64,000 nucleotides of DNA from Plantago ovata (lineage: Eukaryota > Streptophyta > Magnoliopsida > Lamiales > Plantaginaceae): contig CM051457.1 in the NCBI GenBank assembly GCA_028274465.1, positions 57,087,550 through 57,151,549 of the forward strand, read 5' to 3'. The position numbers were made by a program, and so were the translations under genes. Positions 1-10,667 of this stretch are shown here, in pieces. The notes beneath the pieces are model-generated. The model did no database searches and had not been told where the DNA came from. It was given only the letters and a program-made list of their open reading frames with translations. Position 1 is the first letter of the stretch; each line of letters opens with the position of its first letter.

Positions 1-59
1 TCCACTGGACGCATTCTTGAACATGTTAATGGACATCCATCATTGGATAATTAACCTGT

Positions 60-422
60 TTGCTCTTGATTGTGCAGACTGCAGCCACGGATGTAAACGA
101 TGCAATCTGGCACTTTGATACTGGTTGTGGAAAGCACATGACGGGTAACAAGAATAACCTTATAAACTATAGACGGTGGTCTAAAGGTCCAACAATAAGG
201 TTTGCTGGTGGAGGCTCCGGATCTACAAAAGGCTATGGTGATGTGAAGCTGGGATGCATAACCATTTCTGGAGTTCTTTATGTCAAAAATCTTAAGTTTA
301 ATCTTTTCAGCATGAGTCAATTTGCTGACAAAGGATACTTCATCGAAATAAAAAGTGATGAATGTAAACTTGTTGATTTTGAGACTAAAAAGGTTATAAT
401 GATTGCCTTCAGCAAACGTTGA
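60..422 (+). pseudogene. Copia aspartic protease, C1 left copy
   Basis: 120-codon stretch with the Copia retropepsin core: FDTGCGKHMTG near the start (active-site DTG), then the hydrophobic segment around VLYVKNLKFNLFSMSQ. It would release gag and pol products from the polyprotein. The same domain in element C2 (41959-42429, - strand) continues into the gag-pre-integrase region. Here a net loss of about 35 nt near 400 shifts the frame, so protease and integrase are no longer joined. Confidence 0.85.
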
Positions 423-2670
423 AAAATGCCTTGTCTCAAATCATGATTGCCTTGCTGAAAAAGCATGGTTATGGCATAAAAGAACAATTCATCTAAACTT
501 CAAGACGTTGAATAAGCTGTCTAAAAAGGCACTTGTAGTTGGATTACCTAGGGTTACTTTTAAGAAGGATGGTGTTTGCAATGCATGTCAGCAAGAAAAG
601 CAAACAAAATCTTCTTTCAAGAACAAGGCAGTACCGTCAACTACAAAACCTTTACAACTCTTACACATGTACTTGTTTGAATCTTCTTCAACAAGCTATG
701 CTGGTAAGAAGTATGGTCTAGTCGTGGTAGATGACTATTCAAGATTCACTTGGGTAGTGTTCATCAAGCACAAATCTGAAACTAAGACTGAAATACCTAA
801 CTTGCTGAATAAGCTTGAAGTCATGAAAAATGACAAGGTAAAAGTCATAAGGACAGACCATGGTACTGAGTTTGTAAACCAGTACATAACTGAATATTGT
901 ACCTCCAAAGGTATTCAACATCAGTTATCCTCAGTAAGGACACCACAGCAAAACGGTGTTGCTGAACGGAAGAATCGTACCCTGAAAGAAGCCGCAAGAA
1001 CACTGTTTGCTGACACTGAAATAAGTGAGGCTTACTGGGTTGAAGCGATTAATACCGCCTGCTATACTCAGAATAGATATTTGATTACTAAGGAATACAA
1101 CAAAACTCCTTATGAATTGTTTGTTGGAAGACCTCCTAACATCACTCATCTAAGAGTATTTGGTTGCACGTGTTTCTTTCTTATCAATGGTAGAGAATAC
1201 CTAAGAACATTTCAACCAAAGGCAGACGAAGCGATATTTCTTGGCTACTCCTTGCATAGTAAAGTTTATAGAGTTTACAACAAAAAGGCACAAAAGATTG
1301 AAGAATCTGTGCATGTTGTATTCTACGAAAAGTCACAAGGTGTGCCTGCTGAAGAAGAAATATCAGAATGTATGAAAAAGCTAATCATACATGAGCAAAG
1401 AACTGAATCTGATGCTAGGCAAATCAAGTCAATTGAACTAAATGATGATTCTGACAATGATTCTCCTCCCCCGAGTCATGACAAGATAAATATAGTTCAC
1501 GACAAAGAATTTCCAGCAAAAGATGCGGTTGCTCCGGAAGTTGCTGAAATTACGCAATCTCCAGTGCCTGCTGATGAAATACCTCAATCCAGCAATGCTG
1601 AACAAACAGTTGCTGACGAACAAATCTCAGCAGAGACACAAATTCCCAGTAGTACTGAACAAGTACATACTGAAGAGTCACATGCTGATGAGCAAACATA
1701 TCCTGATCCAACAAACAGGAAACCTGTTAATAAATGGATTAGAGATCATCCCTCAACGGATATGATTGGCGATATTAATAAACGCCAAGTGACTAGATCC
1801 AAAGCTACTCAAGGACTTGCTGAAGAAGCAACTGTCGTAGAAGTAGAATCTTTATTCTCTTGCTTTGTATCAGAAATTGAACCTAAAACCATAGAAGAAG
1901 CTTTGAAGCATTCTGAATGGATAAAGGCAAACCAAGAAGAATTGGATCAATTTGAAATAAACAAAGTCTGGAAACTTGTGCCACTTGCTGAAGATAAGAA
2001 AGCTATTGGTACAAAGTGGGTGTTCAGAAACAAGCTGAGCGAATCTGGTGAAGTATCAAGAAACAAAGCACGCTTAGTTGCTCAAGGTTACTGTCAGACT
2101 GAAGGATTGGACTATGATGAGTCTTACGCTCCAGTTGCAAGATTGGATGCAATTAGGCTTTTCTTGGCCTTTGCTGCTCACAATGACTTCATTGTTTACC
2201 AAATGGATGTTAAGAGTGCATTCTTAAATGGTGAACTTGCTGAAGAAGTCTACCTAGAACAACCCCCTGGCTTTGAACTTCCCTCAGAAATCAAGATGGT
2301 ATACAAGCTTCAAAAAGCTGTATACGGTCTAAAGCAAGCACCAAGAGCATTGTGTGATACCTTGGCTAAATTCTTGCTGGAAAATGGTTTCAAGAAAGGT
2401 GAAGTTGACAAAACTCTTTTTACCATGAACCATGATGGTAAATTAATCTTAGTTCAAATTTATGTGGATGACATAATTTTTGGATCTAAGGACAAGCAAC
2501 TTTGTGATGATTTTGCCAAACTCATGACTAATAAGTTTGAAATGAGTATGATGGGAAAATTGAATTATTTCCTAGGGTTGCAAGTCAAGCAACTCAAAGA
2601 TGGAATATTCATAAATCAAGCAAAGTATGCGAAAGAAATGCTCATAAAGTTTAGGATCAAAGAGGATTAG
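403..2670 (+). pseudogene. Copia integrase plus reverse transcriptase, C1 left copy
   Basis: 755 codons. Zinc-binding HHCC of the integrase N terminus at H25, H30, C59, C62. DDE core: the first Asp, expected in H-x-D-L, reads Tyr here (codon 670-672); D152 lies in RTDHGTEF and E188 in [10 protein letters not shown] low-complexity Glu/Ala-rich linker follows, then RT with [20 protein letters not shown] and the catalytic YVDD at about 2460-2471. The frame ends at TAG 2668-2670 before RNase H; element C2 has a sense codon there. A Tyr in place of catalytic Asp plus the stop make the product inactive. Reverse transcription occurs in cytoplasmic particles and integration in the nucleus. Confidence 0.9.
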
Positions 2671-2688
2671 AAACCTGAAAAGATCCCT

Positions 2689-3411
2689 ATGAGTGTTGGT
2701 ATCAAATTGGGCTATACTAAAGAGGACAAAAGTGTTGAAGAACACAAGTATAGGAAGCTCATTGGTTCCTTGTTGTATTTAACAGCAAGTAGACCTGACA
2801 TTCAGTATGCTGTTTGTGTGTGTGCAAGATTCCAATCTGATCCAAGAGAATCACACTACAAAAAGGCAATTAAAATACTGAAATATGTTAAAGGTACAGT
2901 CAATGTTGGATTATGGTATCCTAAAGATTCTGGACTTGAATTGGTTGGCTATTCTGATGCTGATCATGGTGGATCAACTCTTGATAGAAAAAGTACCTCT
3001 GGAACTTGTCAGTTTTTGGGTACTAGATTAATATCATGGTTCAGCAAGAAGCAAACGTGTGTCGCCAATTCATCTACTGAATCTGAATACATTGCAGCTG
3101 GTTGTTGCACAGCTCAAATCCTATGGATTCAGCAACAATTAAGAGATTATGGTATTTCTGCAAAGAAAACACCAATCTTTTGTGATAATACAAGTGCTAT
3201 TGCAATTACGCAAAATCCTAAGTTTCACTCTAGGACCAAGCACATTGATATTAGACATCATTTCATTAGAGATCATGTGGGAAAAGGTGATATTGAGGTT
3301 GTGAAAGTAGGTACTGAAGATCAGCTTGCTGACATCTTTACCAAGCCCCTACCGGATAATAGGTTCGCAATGCTAAGGTATAACCTTGGATTGATTGAAC
3401 TACCTCAATAA
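2689..3411 (+). pseudogene. Copia RNase H domain, C1 left copy
   Basis: Continuation of pol after the TAG stop at 2668-2670; the ATG at 2689 is not a natural start. The thumb/connection segment is followed by RNase H with [19 protein letters not shown] and FCDNTSA, the acidic residues expected for RNA strand removal during cDNA synthesis, and ends with the conserved tail around DQLADIFTKPLP. Stop TAA at 3409-3411. Bases are identical to the right copy at 9038-9760. Confidence 0.9.
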
Positions 3412-3430
3412 AGGATACACTTGGCAGAAT

Positions 3431-3788
3431 GCTGAAACAGGTATTCAGCAAGCCAAAGTATTCCTGTCCAAAAGACCAAGTCACTGATTTCTTCTAAGAA
3501 ATGATAAGTCACAACATGATTGCTGAAACAGGCATTCAGCAAGTAATTCCTTCAAAACAGGTATTTGTTAGGAAACTTGACCATTTGCTGAGACATGCAC
3601 TCAGTAAGTGAAAGAACTTAAGGATTGCTGAGACGGGTACTCAGACAATCAAAAGATACTGAAACAGGTATTCAAGTATCAAAGGAATTTTCTGAGACGG
3701 GAACTCAGAAAAAGAGCAAAAGCTCATCTCTCAGATTTTACCAAAGGATGTCTCAAGTGCAAAAGAATTTACTGATACGGGAAATCAG
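3431..3788 (+). repeat. Series of seven covarying hairpins between pol and ORF3 (left copy)
   Basis: Seven spaced units of the form CTGAR-acrggna-YTCAG at 3431-3449, 3520-3542, 3588-3604, 3628-3644, 3655-3680, 3692-3708 and 3772-3788. The fifth stem pair changes in both arms together: A-T in units 1, 2 and 5, G-C in units 3, 4 and 6, T-A in unit 7. The loop core ACRGG is kept. Unit 2 has an 8-bp stem (TTGCTGAA/TTCAGCAA). Palindromic motifs in non-coding Sirevirus DNA have been reported; whether this series is among them I cannot check. Confidence 0.85.
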
Positions 3789-4175
3789 AAATGTCTTTTA
3801 AACTTAGAAAATATGAGATATCTAAGTAAGGGGGAATTTTCAGCAAGTATCTAGATTGTTAATTCAAACTCGCTGAAAAGATTCTTGTCTATTTCAGCAA
3901 GCAATCTATCCCTTATTACTCGGTAAAATCAATTTGTGACGTTAAGCTGGCACAGATAAACTCGCAATAATCATGACATGAAATTCAATCGTGGCCATTG
4001 ATTAAAAGGAGTTATTAATCTAACGGCTAACAAAACAAAGAGAGAGAGTGCTCTGACGGTTTTAGTTAGTGGGCCACTACGCATTCAATGTAAAGGCTCC
4101 ACTATCTCCAGTGTTTCTCTGTTTTACCCTTGCTGAGAGCTCAAATCGATTGAGTTTCTCACACACCAGAGACAC

Positions 4176-4184
4176 TATATAAAG
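4176..4184 (+). promoter_or_regulatory. Internal TATA box upstream of ORF3 (left copy)
   Basis: TATATAAAG sits about 135 nt upstream of the ORF3 ATG at 4319, well away from the LTR promoter. Element C2 keeps the surrounding sequence but with a degraded box (about 38443-38460, - strand). A separate ORF3 promoter is an inference from position. Confidence 0.5.
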
Positions 4185-4318
4185 AAGGAGTTAGAGAAAG
4201 GACAAAATTCTTTAACTCACATTTCCTTTCTCTGCAAATTCTAGCCTGAATCTACTGTACCTCCGGTCAAAAAGCAAACGATCTCTTTTCGTACAATCTT
4301 TCTTGCTCTATATAAGAA

Positions 4319-6809
4319 ATGGCTCCCAAGAGACAGTTATCCAAGTCCTCAAAATCGTCAAAGGTTGATAGTGCTGAAACACGCACTACTCCGGTGACTG
4401 CTCCGGTGACTACTCTGGCCCCAGACACAACGAAAGTTGTGTTGAAAAACGACCGAATCACTGTAAAACCTATGCCTCCGTCATATCTTGCAAAAGAAAA
4501 GTACATTAGGTACTTTTATGAACAAGAACTTGATGACCAAAATGAAGAGGCGCTTGAGTTCATCAAGCAGCAAGGCCTCATGAACTTTATCTCTGCTCGC
4601 ACTAAGCAAGTGAGCATGATTGATACTATGGAATTCTACAACAATGCAGAAATCCAGTCCCTTACAGACAGTAATGGAGTCACTGAAAAAGTGATCCTTA
4701 CTTATGTTCAGAACACGCAAATCATCCTGAAATGGACTGATTTAGCGGAGATTTTTCAGATTCCAACCACTGGAACTGAAGATGACGTCACTCTGCTTCT
4801 GACGAAGAAATTGAAGCTTTCTACAGTGACGTCAGAAATGCAAAGATGAAGAAAGGCGAGATAGCTTCCGTGACATGGACAAAGCACGTTAAGAGAAAGC
4901 ATCTCTGCTATTCACTTGGTCTAGTAGCTCTGCTACTAATAAAAGTTCTTGACTCCCAAGTTGGAGGAATTGACCAAGTAGGCCTGAGAAGATGGCCATT
5001 GCTGATGCATATCTATGAAAATAAATCGGAACTTAACTGGGCTAAGTACATTTTCAACAGGCTTGTTGATTGTGTTACTAAGTTTAAGGTAAAGGTAGAA
5101 GACAACAAGGTCTCACCTTCCTTTCCAGTTATGTATGGAATCAAGATATGCTATATCCTTGAACATTTCAGGATTCAGCTAAGAAACCCATTGCCAATCA
5201 AGAAATCTGTGTGCAATGTGGGAAGATCTTTCTACAAGCAGAATTTACCTAAGATTGCTGGAAAGAAACCAAGAAGACAACAACTGCAAATGTTGTCAGC
5301 ACAAGCCAGCAAGAAAGGTATACAACAGCTGCAGATGTTACCACTCAGCAACTTAGAGATGAAACTGCTGTTGGTGGTGGTAACACAAATAAAACTGCTG
5401 TAGAAAATCAACAAGGTACGTGTACAACACCTGTTGCTGAAAAGGCAACAATAGATGACTCTGGGAAACTGGAGAAATCTAAAAAGAAAAAGAGGAAAGC
5501 TGATGATGACACTCAGACTGCAGCGTCATCAGCAAACCCCGTACCTAAGAGGAAACGAACAAGTAACAAAAGAAAGAAGACACTGGCTTCTCAGTCAGTC
5601 CCTAATGTCCAAGACTCCTCTGTCAATTCCCAGACAAATGCTGAAACGCATTTGCCAGTAGATGTTGCTATGGTAATTACTGAAGCCTATGTCAACAATG
5701 TTGAAGTGTTTGCGGAAGCCTTCAACAATCAACTTAACGTTGAAAATTCTACTAAGAATATACCACAAGGCAGTGGAAATGAAATTCCTGCCCAAGTCCC
5801 AGATATCTACATTGTAGATATTCCAAATGATCCAACTATGGAACCAGCAAGCGACATTGCTGATGATCTGCAAAGAGCGGCACTTGCTGATGCTGCTGAT
5901 CAGATGGTTGCTGAACAAGCAACATGATGGACAAGTTGCTGAAACCCAGCTTGCTGATGGACCAGTTGCTGAAACAGTTCCTGAAGTTGCTGAAACTCAA
6001 GAAGCATTATTCAAAGACGCATCTCTTGATGCTGAGAATACTGGCCCAAGTTCACCAAGACTTCAATTGACAAAGTCCAGCTTGTACTGGAAGATTAAGC
6101 AAACAAATGGAGTTGGAGATGAAGAATCATCCAACAAGTCAATTGATCTCTTCATGACAAGCAGTGAGCTTAAAGGTCAAGATGCTTCTGCTCAACTTGT
6201 CAATTCAGAGACAAGGGAGATTGCTGAAACCGCACAGCTTTCTCAGTTAGAGCAAAATCAGAAGTCTGCTGAAGAAACAGTCCCAGAAGCTGAAGAAACT
6301 GTTAATGCTGAAAGGACTGAGCCACAACCTGTCCTTCTCAGCAGGTAGTTAATTCAACCATCAGTAAAACTTCAAATTCTGAAAATTGTTCTTTTGCTAA
6401 AATATTCTTTCTCTACAGACTTCTCAAGATGCAAGTCAGATGGTTGCTGAAGCCTCTGCACCAGAACCAACACTCCTGCTCAGCAGGTAGTTAATTTTGG
6501 TATAAAAACTAAGTTTGACAGCTTAGTACTTGTGTCTAATTTAATTTATTTCAGGATGAACAAATGGAGGATGCTACTCAAGCTCCTCATGGAATGGAAT
6601 TGTACTACATGAGCTTGCTGACTCTCAGCAGGTAAATCATGTTTCAGATACAACTCTAAAACAATTCTCCAAACCATTCCTGATCTAAATAAAATTCTTT
6701 TTCAGGCTCAAAAGGAGACCACTGAATGGTAACTCATCACTGAAGATCAGCAAGTAAGTCTGAAGAACTTTACTTGAACCTTCAAGAGGAAACTTTGTCA
6801 AGAATGCTA
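4319..6809 (+). pseudogene. ORF3 of C1, left copy, truncated at the gap
   Basis: Starts with MAPKRQLSKSSKSSK, identical to the right copy at 10668. A 2-nt insertion near 4797 and single-base differences (about 5265, 6050-6800) shift the frame repeatedly, whereas the right copy is open over long stretches. Differences become denser towards 6809, as expected for a low-coverage contig end. The product is the hydrophilic Sirevirus third-ORF protein described at 10668 and 12175. Treat the breaks here as possible sequencing errors. Confidence 0.8.
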
Positions 6810-6909
6810 NNNNNNNNNNNNNNNNNNNNNNNNNNNNNNNNNNNNNNNNNNNNNNNNNNNNNNNNNNNNNNNNNNNNNNNNNNNNNNNNNNNNNNNNNNN
6901 NNNNNNNNN
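6810..6909. other. Assembly gap, exactly 100 N
   Basis: A run of 100 N, the usual placeholder for a scaffold gap of unknown size. The sequences on the two sides overlap by about 6.25 kb, so the real gap may be negative. Confidence 0.98.
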
Positions 6910-9019
6910 TTTAAGAAGGATGGTGTTGCAGCTGCCATGTCAGCCCAAGAAAGCAAACCAATCTTCTTTCAAGAACAAGGCCAGTACCGTCAACGACAAA
7001 ACCTTTACAAAAACTCTTACACATGGACTTGTTTGAATCTTCTTCAACAAGCTATGCTGGTAAGAAGTATGGTCTAGTCGTGGTAGATGACTATTCAAGA
7101 TTCACTTGGTAGTATTCATCAAGCACAAATCTGAAACCAAGACTGAAATACCTAACTTGCTGAATAAGCTTGAAGTCATGAAAAATGACAAGGTAAGAGT
7201 CATAAGGACAGACCATGGTACTGAGTTTGTAAACCAGTACATAACTGAATATTGTACCTCCAAAGGTATTCAACATCAGTTATCCTCAGTAAGGAACCAC
7301 AGCAAAATGGTGTTGCTGAACGGAAGAATCGTACCCTGAAAGAAGCCGCAAGAACAATGCTTGCTGACACTGAATAAGTGAGGCTTACTGGGTTGAAGCG
7401 ATTAATACCGCCTGCTATACTCAGAATAGATGTTTGATTACTAAGGAATACAACAAAACTCCTTATGAATTGTTTGTTGGAAGACCTCCTAACATCACTC
7501 ATCTAAGAGTATTTGGTTGCAAGTGTTTCGTTCTTAACAATGGTAGAGAATACTAAGAACATTTCAACCAAAGGCAGACGAAGCGATATTTCTTGGCTAC
7601 TCCTTGCATAGTAAAGCTTATAGAGTTTACAACAAAAAGGCACAAAAGATTGAAGAATCTGTGCATGTTGTATTCTACGAAAAGTCACAAGGTGTGCCTG
7701 CTGAAGAAGAAATATCAGAATGTATGAAAAAGCTAATCATACATGAGCAAAGAACTGAATCTGATGCTAGGCAAATCAAGTCAATTGAACTAAATGATGA
7801 TTCTGACAATGATTCTCCTCCCCGAGTCATGACAAGATAAATATAGTTCACGACAAAGAATTTCCAGCAAAAGATGCGGTTGCTCCGGAAGTTGCTGAAA
7901 TTACGCAATCTCCAGTGCCTGCTGATGAAATACCTCAACCCAGCAATGCTGAACAAGCAGTTGCTGACGAACAAATCTCAGCAGAGACACAAATTCCCAG
8001 TAGTACTGAACAAGTACATACTGAAGAGTCACATGCTGATGAGCAAACATATCCTGATCCAACAAACAGGAAACCTGTTAATAAATGGATTAGAGATCAT
8101 CCCTCTACGGATATGATTGGCGATATTAATAAACGCCAAGTGACTAGATCCAAAGCTACTCAAGGACTTGCTGAAGAAGCAACTGTCGTAGAAGTAGAAT
8201 CTTTATTCTCTTGCTTTGTATCAGAAATTGAACCTAAAACCATAGAAGAAGCTTTGAAGCATTCTGAATGGATAAAGGCAAACCAAGAAGAATTGGATCA
8301 ATTTGAAATAAACAAAGTCTGGAAACTTGTGCCACTTGCTGAAGATAAGAAAGCTATTGGTACAAAGTGGGTGTTCAGAAACAAGCTGAGCGAATCTGGT
8401 GAAGTATCAAGAAACAAGCACGCTTAGTTGCTCAAGGTTACTGTCAGACTGAAGGATTGGACTATGATGAGTCTTACGCTCCAGTTGCAAGATTGGATGC
8501 AATTAGGCTTTTCTTGGCCTTTGCTGCTCACAATGACTTCATTGTTTACCAAATGGATGTTAAGAGTGCATTCTTAAATGGTGAACTTGCTGAAGAAGTC
8601 TACCTAGAACAACCCCCTGGCTTTGAACTTCCCTCAGAAATCAAGATGGTATACAAGCTTCAAAAAGCTGTATACGGTCTAAAGCAAGCACCAAGAGCAT
8701 TGTGTGATACCTTGGCTAAATTCTTGCTGGAAAATGGTTTCAAGAAAGGTGAAGTTGACAAAACTCTTTTTACCATGAACCATGATGGTAAATTAATCTT
8801 AGTTCAAATTATGTGGATGACATAATTTTTGGATCTAAGGACAAGCAACTTTGTGATGATTTTGCCAAACTCATGACTAATAAGTTTGAAATGAGTATGA
8901 TGGGAAAATTGAATTATTTCCTAGGGTTGCAAGTCAAGCAACTCAAAGATGGAATATTCATAAATCAAGCAAAGTATGCGAAAGAAATGCTCATAAAGTT
9001 TAGGATCAAAGAGGATTAG
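6910..9019 (+). pseudogene. Copia integrase plus RT, right copy of C1
   Basis: Same segment as 560-2670. The first 1.9 kb has many one-base indels (for example near 6935, 7110, 7290, 7375, 7550, 7823, 8417, 8808) that break the frame. The first integrase Asp is present (HMD, 7023-7028), unlike the left copy. DHGTEF and YVDD-region sequences follow, and the TAG before RNase H recurs at 9017-9019. Several substitutions against the left copy agree with element C2, so this copy carries the older state. Confidence 0.85.
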
Positions 9020-9037
9020 AAACCTGAAAAGATCCCT

Positions 9038-9760
9038 ATGAGTGTTGGTATCAAATTGGGCTATACTAAAGAGGACAAAAGTGTTGAAGAACACAAGTAT
9101 AGGAAGCTCATTGGTTCCTTGTTGTATTTAACAGCAAGTAGACCTGACATTCAGTATGCTGTTTGTGTGTGTGCAAGATTCCAATCTGATCCAAGAGAAT
9201 CACACTACAAAAAGGCAATTAAAATACTGAAATATGTTAAAGGTACAGTCAATGTTGGATTATGGTATCCTAAAGATTCTGGACTTGAATTGGTTGGCTA
9301 TTCTGATGCTGATCATGGTGGATCAACTCTTGATAGAAAAAGTACCTCTGGAACTTGTCAGTTTTTGGGTACTAGATTAATATCATGGTTCAGCAAGAAG
9401 CAAACGTGTGTCGCCAATTCATCTACTGAATCTGAATACATTGCAGCTGGTTGTTGCACAGCTCAAATCCTATGGATTCAGCAACAATTAAGAGATTATG
9501 GTATTTCTGCAAAGAAAACACCAATCTTTTGTGATAATACAAGTGCTATTGCAATTACGCAAAATCCTAAGTTTCACTCTAGGACCAAGCACATTGATAT
9601 TAGACATCATTTCATTAGAGATCATGTGGGAAAAGGTGATATTGAGGTTGTGAAAGTAGGTACTGAAGATCAGCTTGCTGACATCTTTACCAAGCCCCTA
9701 CCGGATAATAGGTTCGCAATGCTAAGGTATAACCTTGGATTGATTGAACTACCTCAATAA
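9038..9760 (+). pseudogene. Copia RNase H domain, right copy of C1
   Basis: I found no difference from 2689-3411. Contains [17 protein letters not shown] and FCDNTSA of Copia RNase H. It is separated from RT by the same TAG stop. Confidence 0.9.
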
Positions 9761-9779
9761 AGGATACACTTGGCAGAAT

Positions 9780-10137
9780 GCTGAAACAGGTATTCAGCAA
9801 GCCAAAGTATTCCTGTCCAAAAGACCAAGTCACTGATTTCTTCTAAGAAATGATAAGTCACAACATGATTGCTGAAACAGGCATTCAGCAAGTAATTCCT
9901 TCAAAACAGGTATTTGTTAGGAAACTTGACCATTTGCTGAGACATGCACTCAGTAAGTGAAAGAACTTAAGGATTGCTGAGACGGGTACTCAGACAATCA
10001 AAAGATACTGAAACAGGTATTCAAGTATCAAAGGAATTTTCTGAGACGGGAACTCAGAAAAAGAGCAAAAGCTCATCTCTCAGATTTTACCAAAGGATGT
10101 CTCAAGTGCAAAAGAATTTACTGATACGGGAAATCAG
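9780..10137 (+). repeat. Series of covarying hairpins (right copy)
   Basis: Repeat of 3431-3788 at a constant offset of 6349: the same seven CTGAR...YTCAG units, the LTR-terminus copy at 9915-9928 and, just downstream, the polypurine-like AAGGGGGAA at 10177-10185. Confidence 0.85.
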
Positions 10138-10524
10138 AAATGTCTTTTAAACTTAGAAAATATGAGATATCTAAGTAAGGGGGAATTTTCAGCAAGTATC
10201 TAGATTGTTAATTCAAACTCGCTGAAAAGATTCTTGTCTATTTCAGCAAGCAATCTATCCCTTATTACTCGGTAAAATCAATTTGTGACGTTAAGCTGGC
10301 ACAGATAAACTCGCAATAATCATGACATGAAATTCAATCGTGGCCATTGATTAAAAGGAGTTATTAATCTAACGGCTAACAAAACAAAGAGAGAGAGTGC
10401 TCTGACGGTTTTAGTTAGTGGGCCACTACGCATTCAATGTAAAGGCTCCACTATCTCCAGTGTTTCTCTGTTTTACCCTTGCTGAGAGCTCAAATCGATT
10501 GAGTTTCTCACACACCAGAGACAC

Positions 10525-10533
10525 TATATAAAG
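10525..10533 (+). promoter_or_regulatory. Internal TATA box upstream of ORF3 (right copy)
   Basis: TATATAAAG about 135 nt before the ATG at 10668, same context as 4176-4184. Could drive a separate ORF3 transcript; no transcript data. Confidence 0.5.
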
Positions 10534-10667
10534 AAGGAGTTAGAGAAAGGACAAAATTCTTTAACTCACATTTCCTTTCTCTGCAAATTCTAGCCTGAAT
10601 CTACTGTACCTCCGGTCAAAAAGCAAACGATCTCTTTTCGTACAATCTTTCTTGCTCTATATAAGAA

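Larger units (their letters stand above)
3412..4318 (+). other. Non-coding spacer between pol and ORF3 (left copy)
   Basis: About 0.9 kb without a credible ORF. It holds the hairpin series, a copy of the LTR 5' terminus (TGTTAGGAAACTTG, 3566-3579), a polypurine-tract-like AAGGGGGAA at 3828-3836 and a TATA box at 4176-4184. It is reproduced without visible change at 9761-10667. Confidence 0.8.

Noticed and set aside
3431..3788. CRISPR-like spaced repeats
   Set aside because: Units are short, degenerate, themselves palindromic, irregularly spaced, and lie in a plant retrotransposon spacer with no cas genes.
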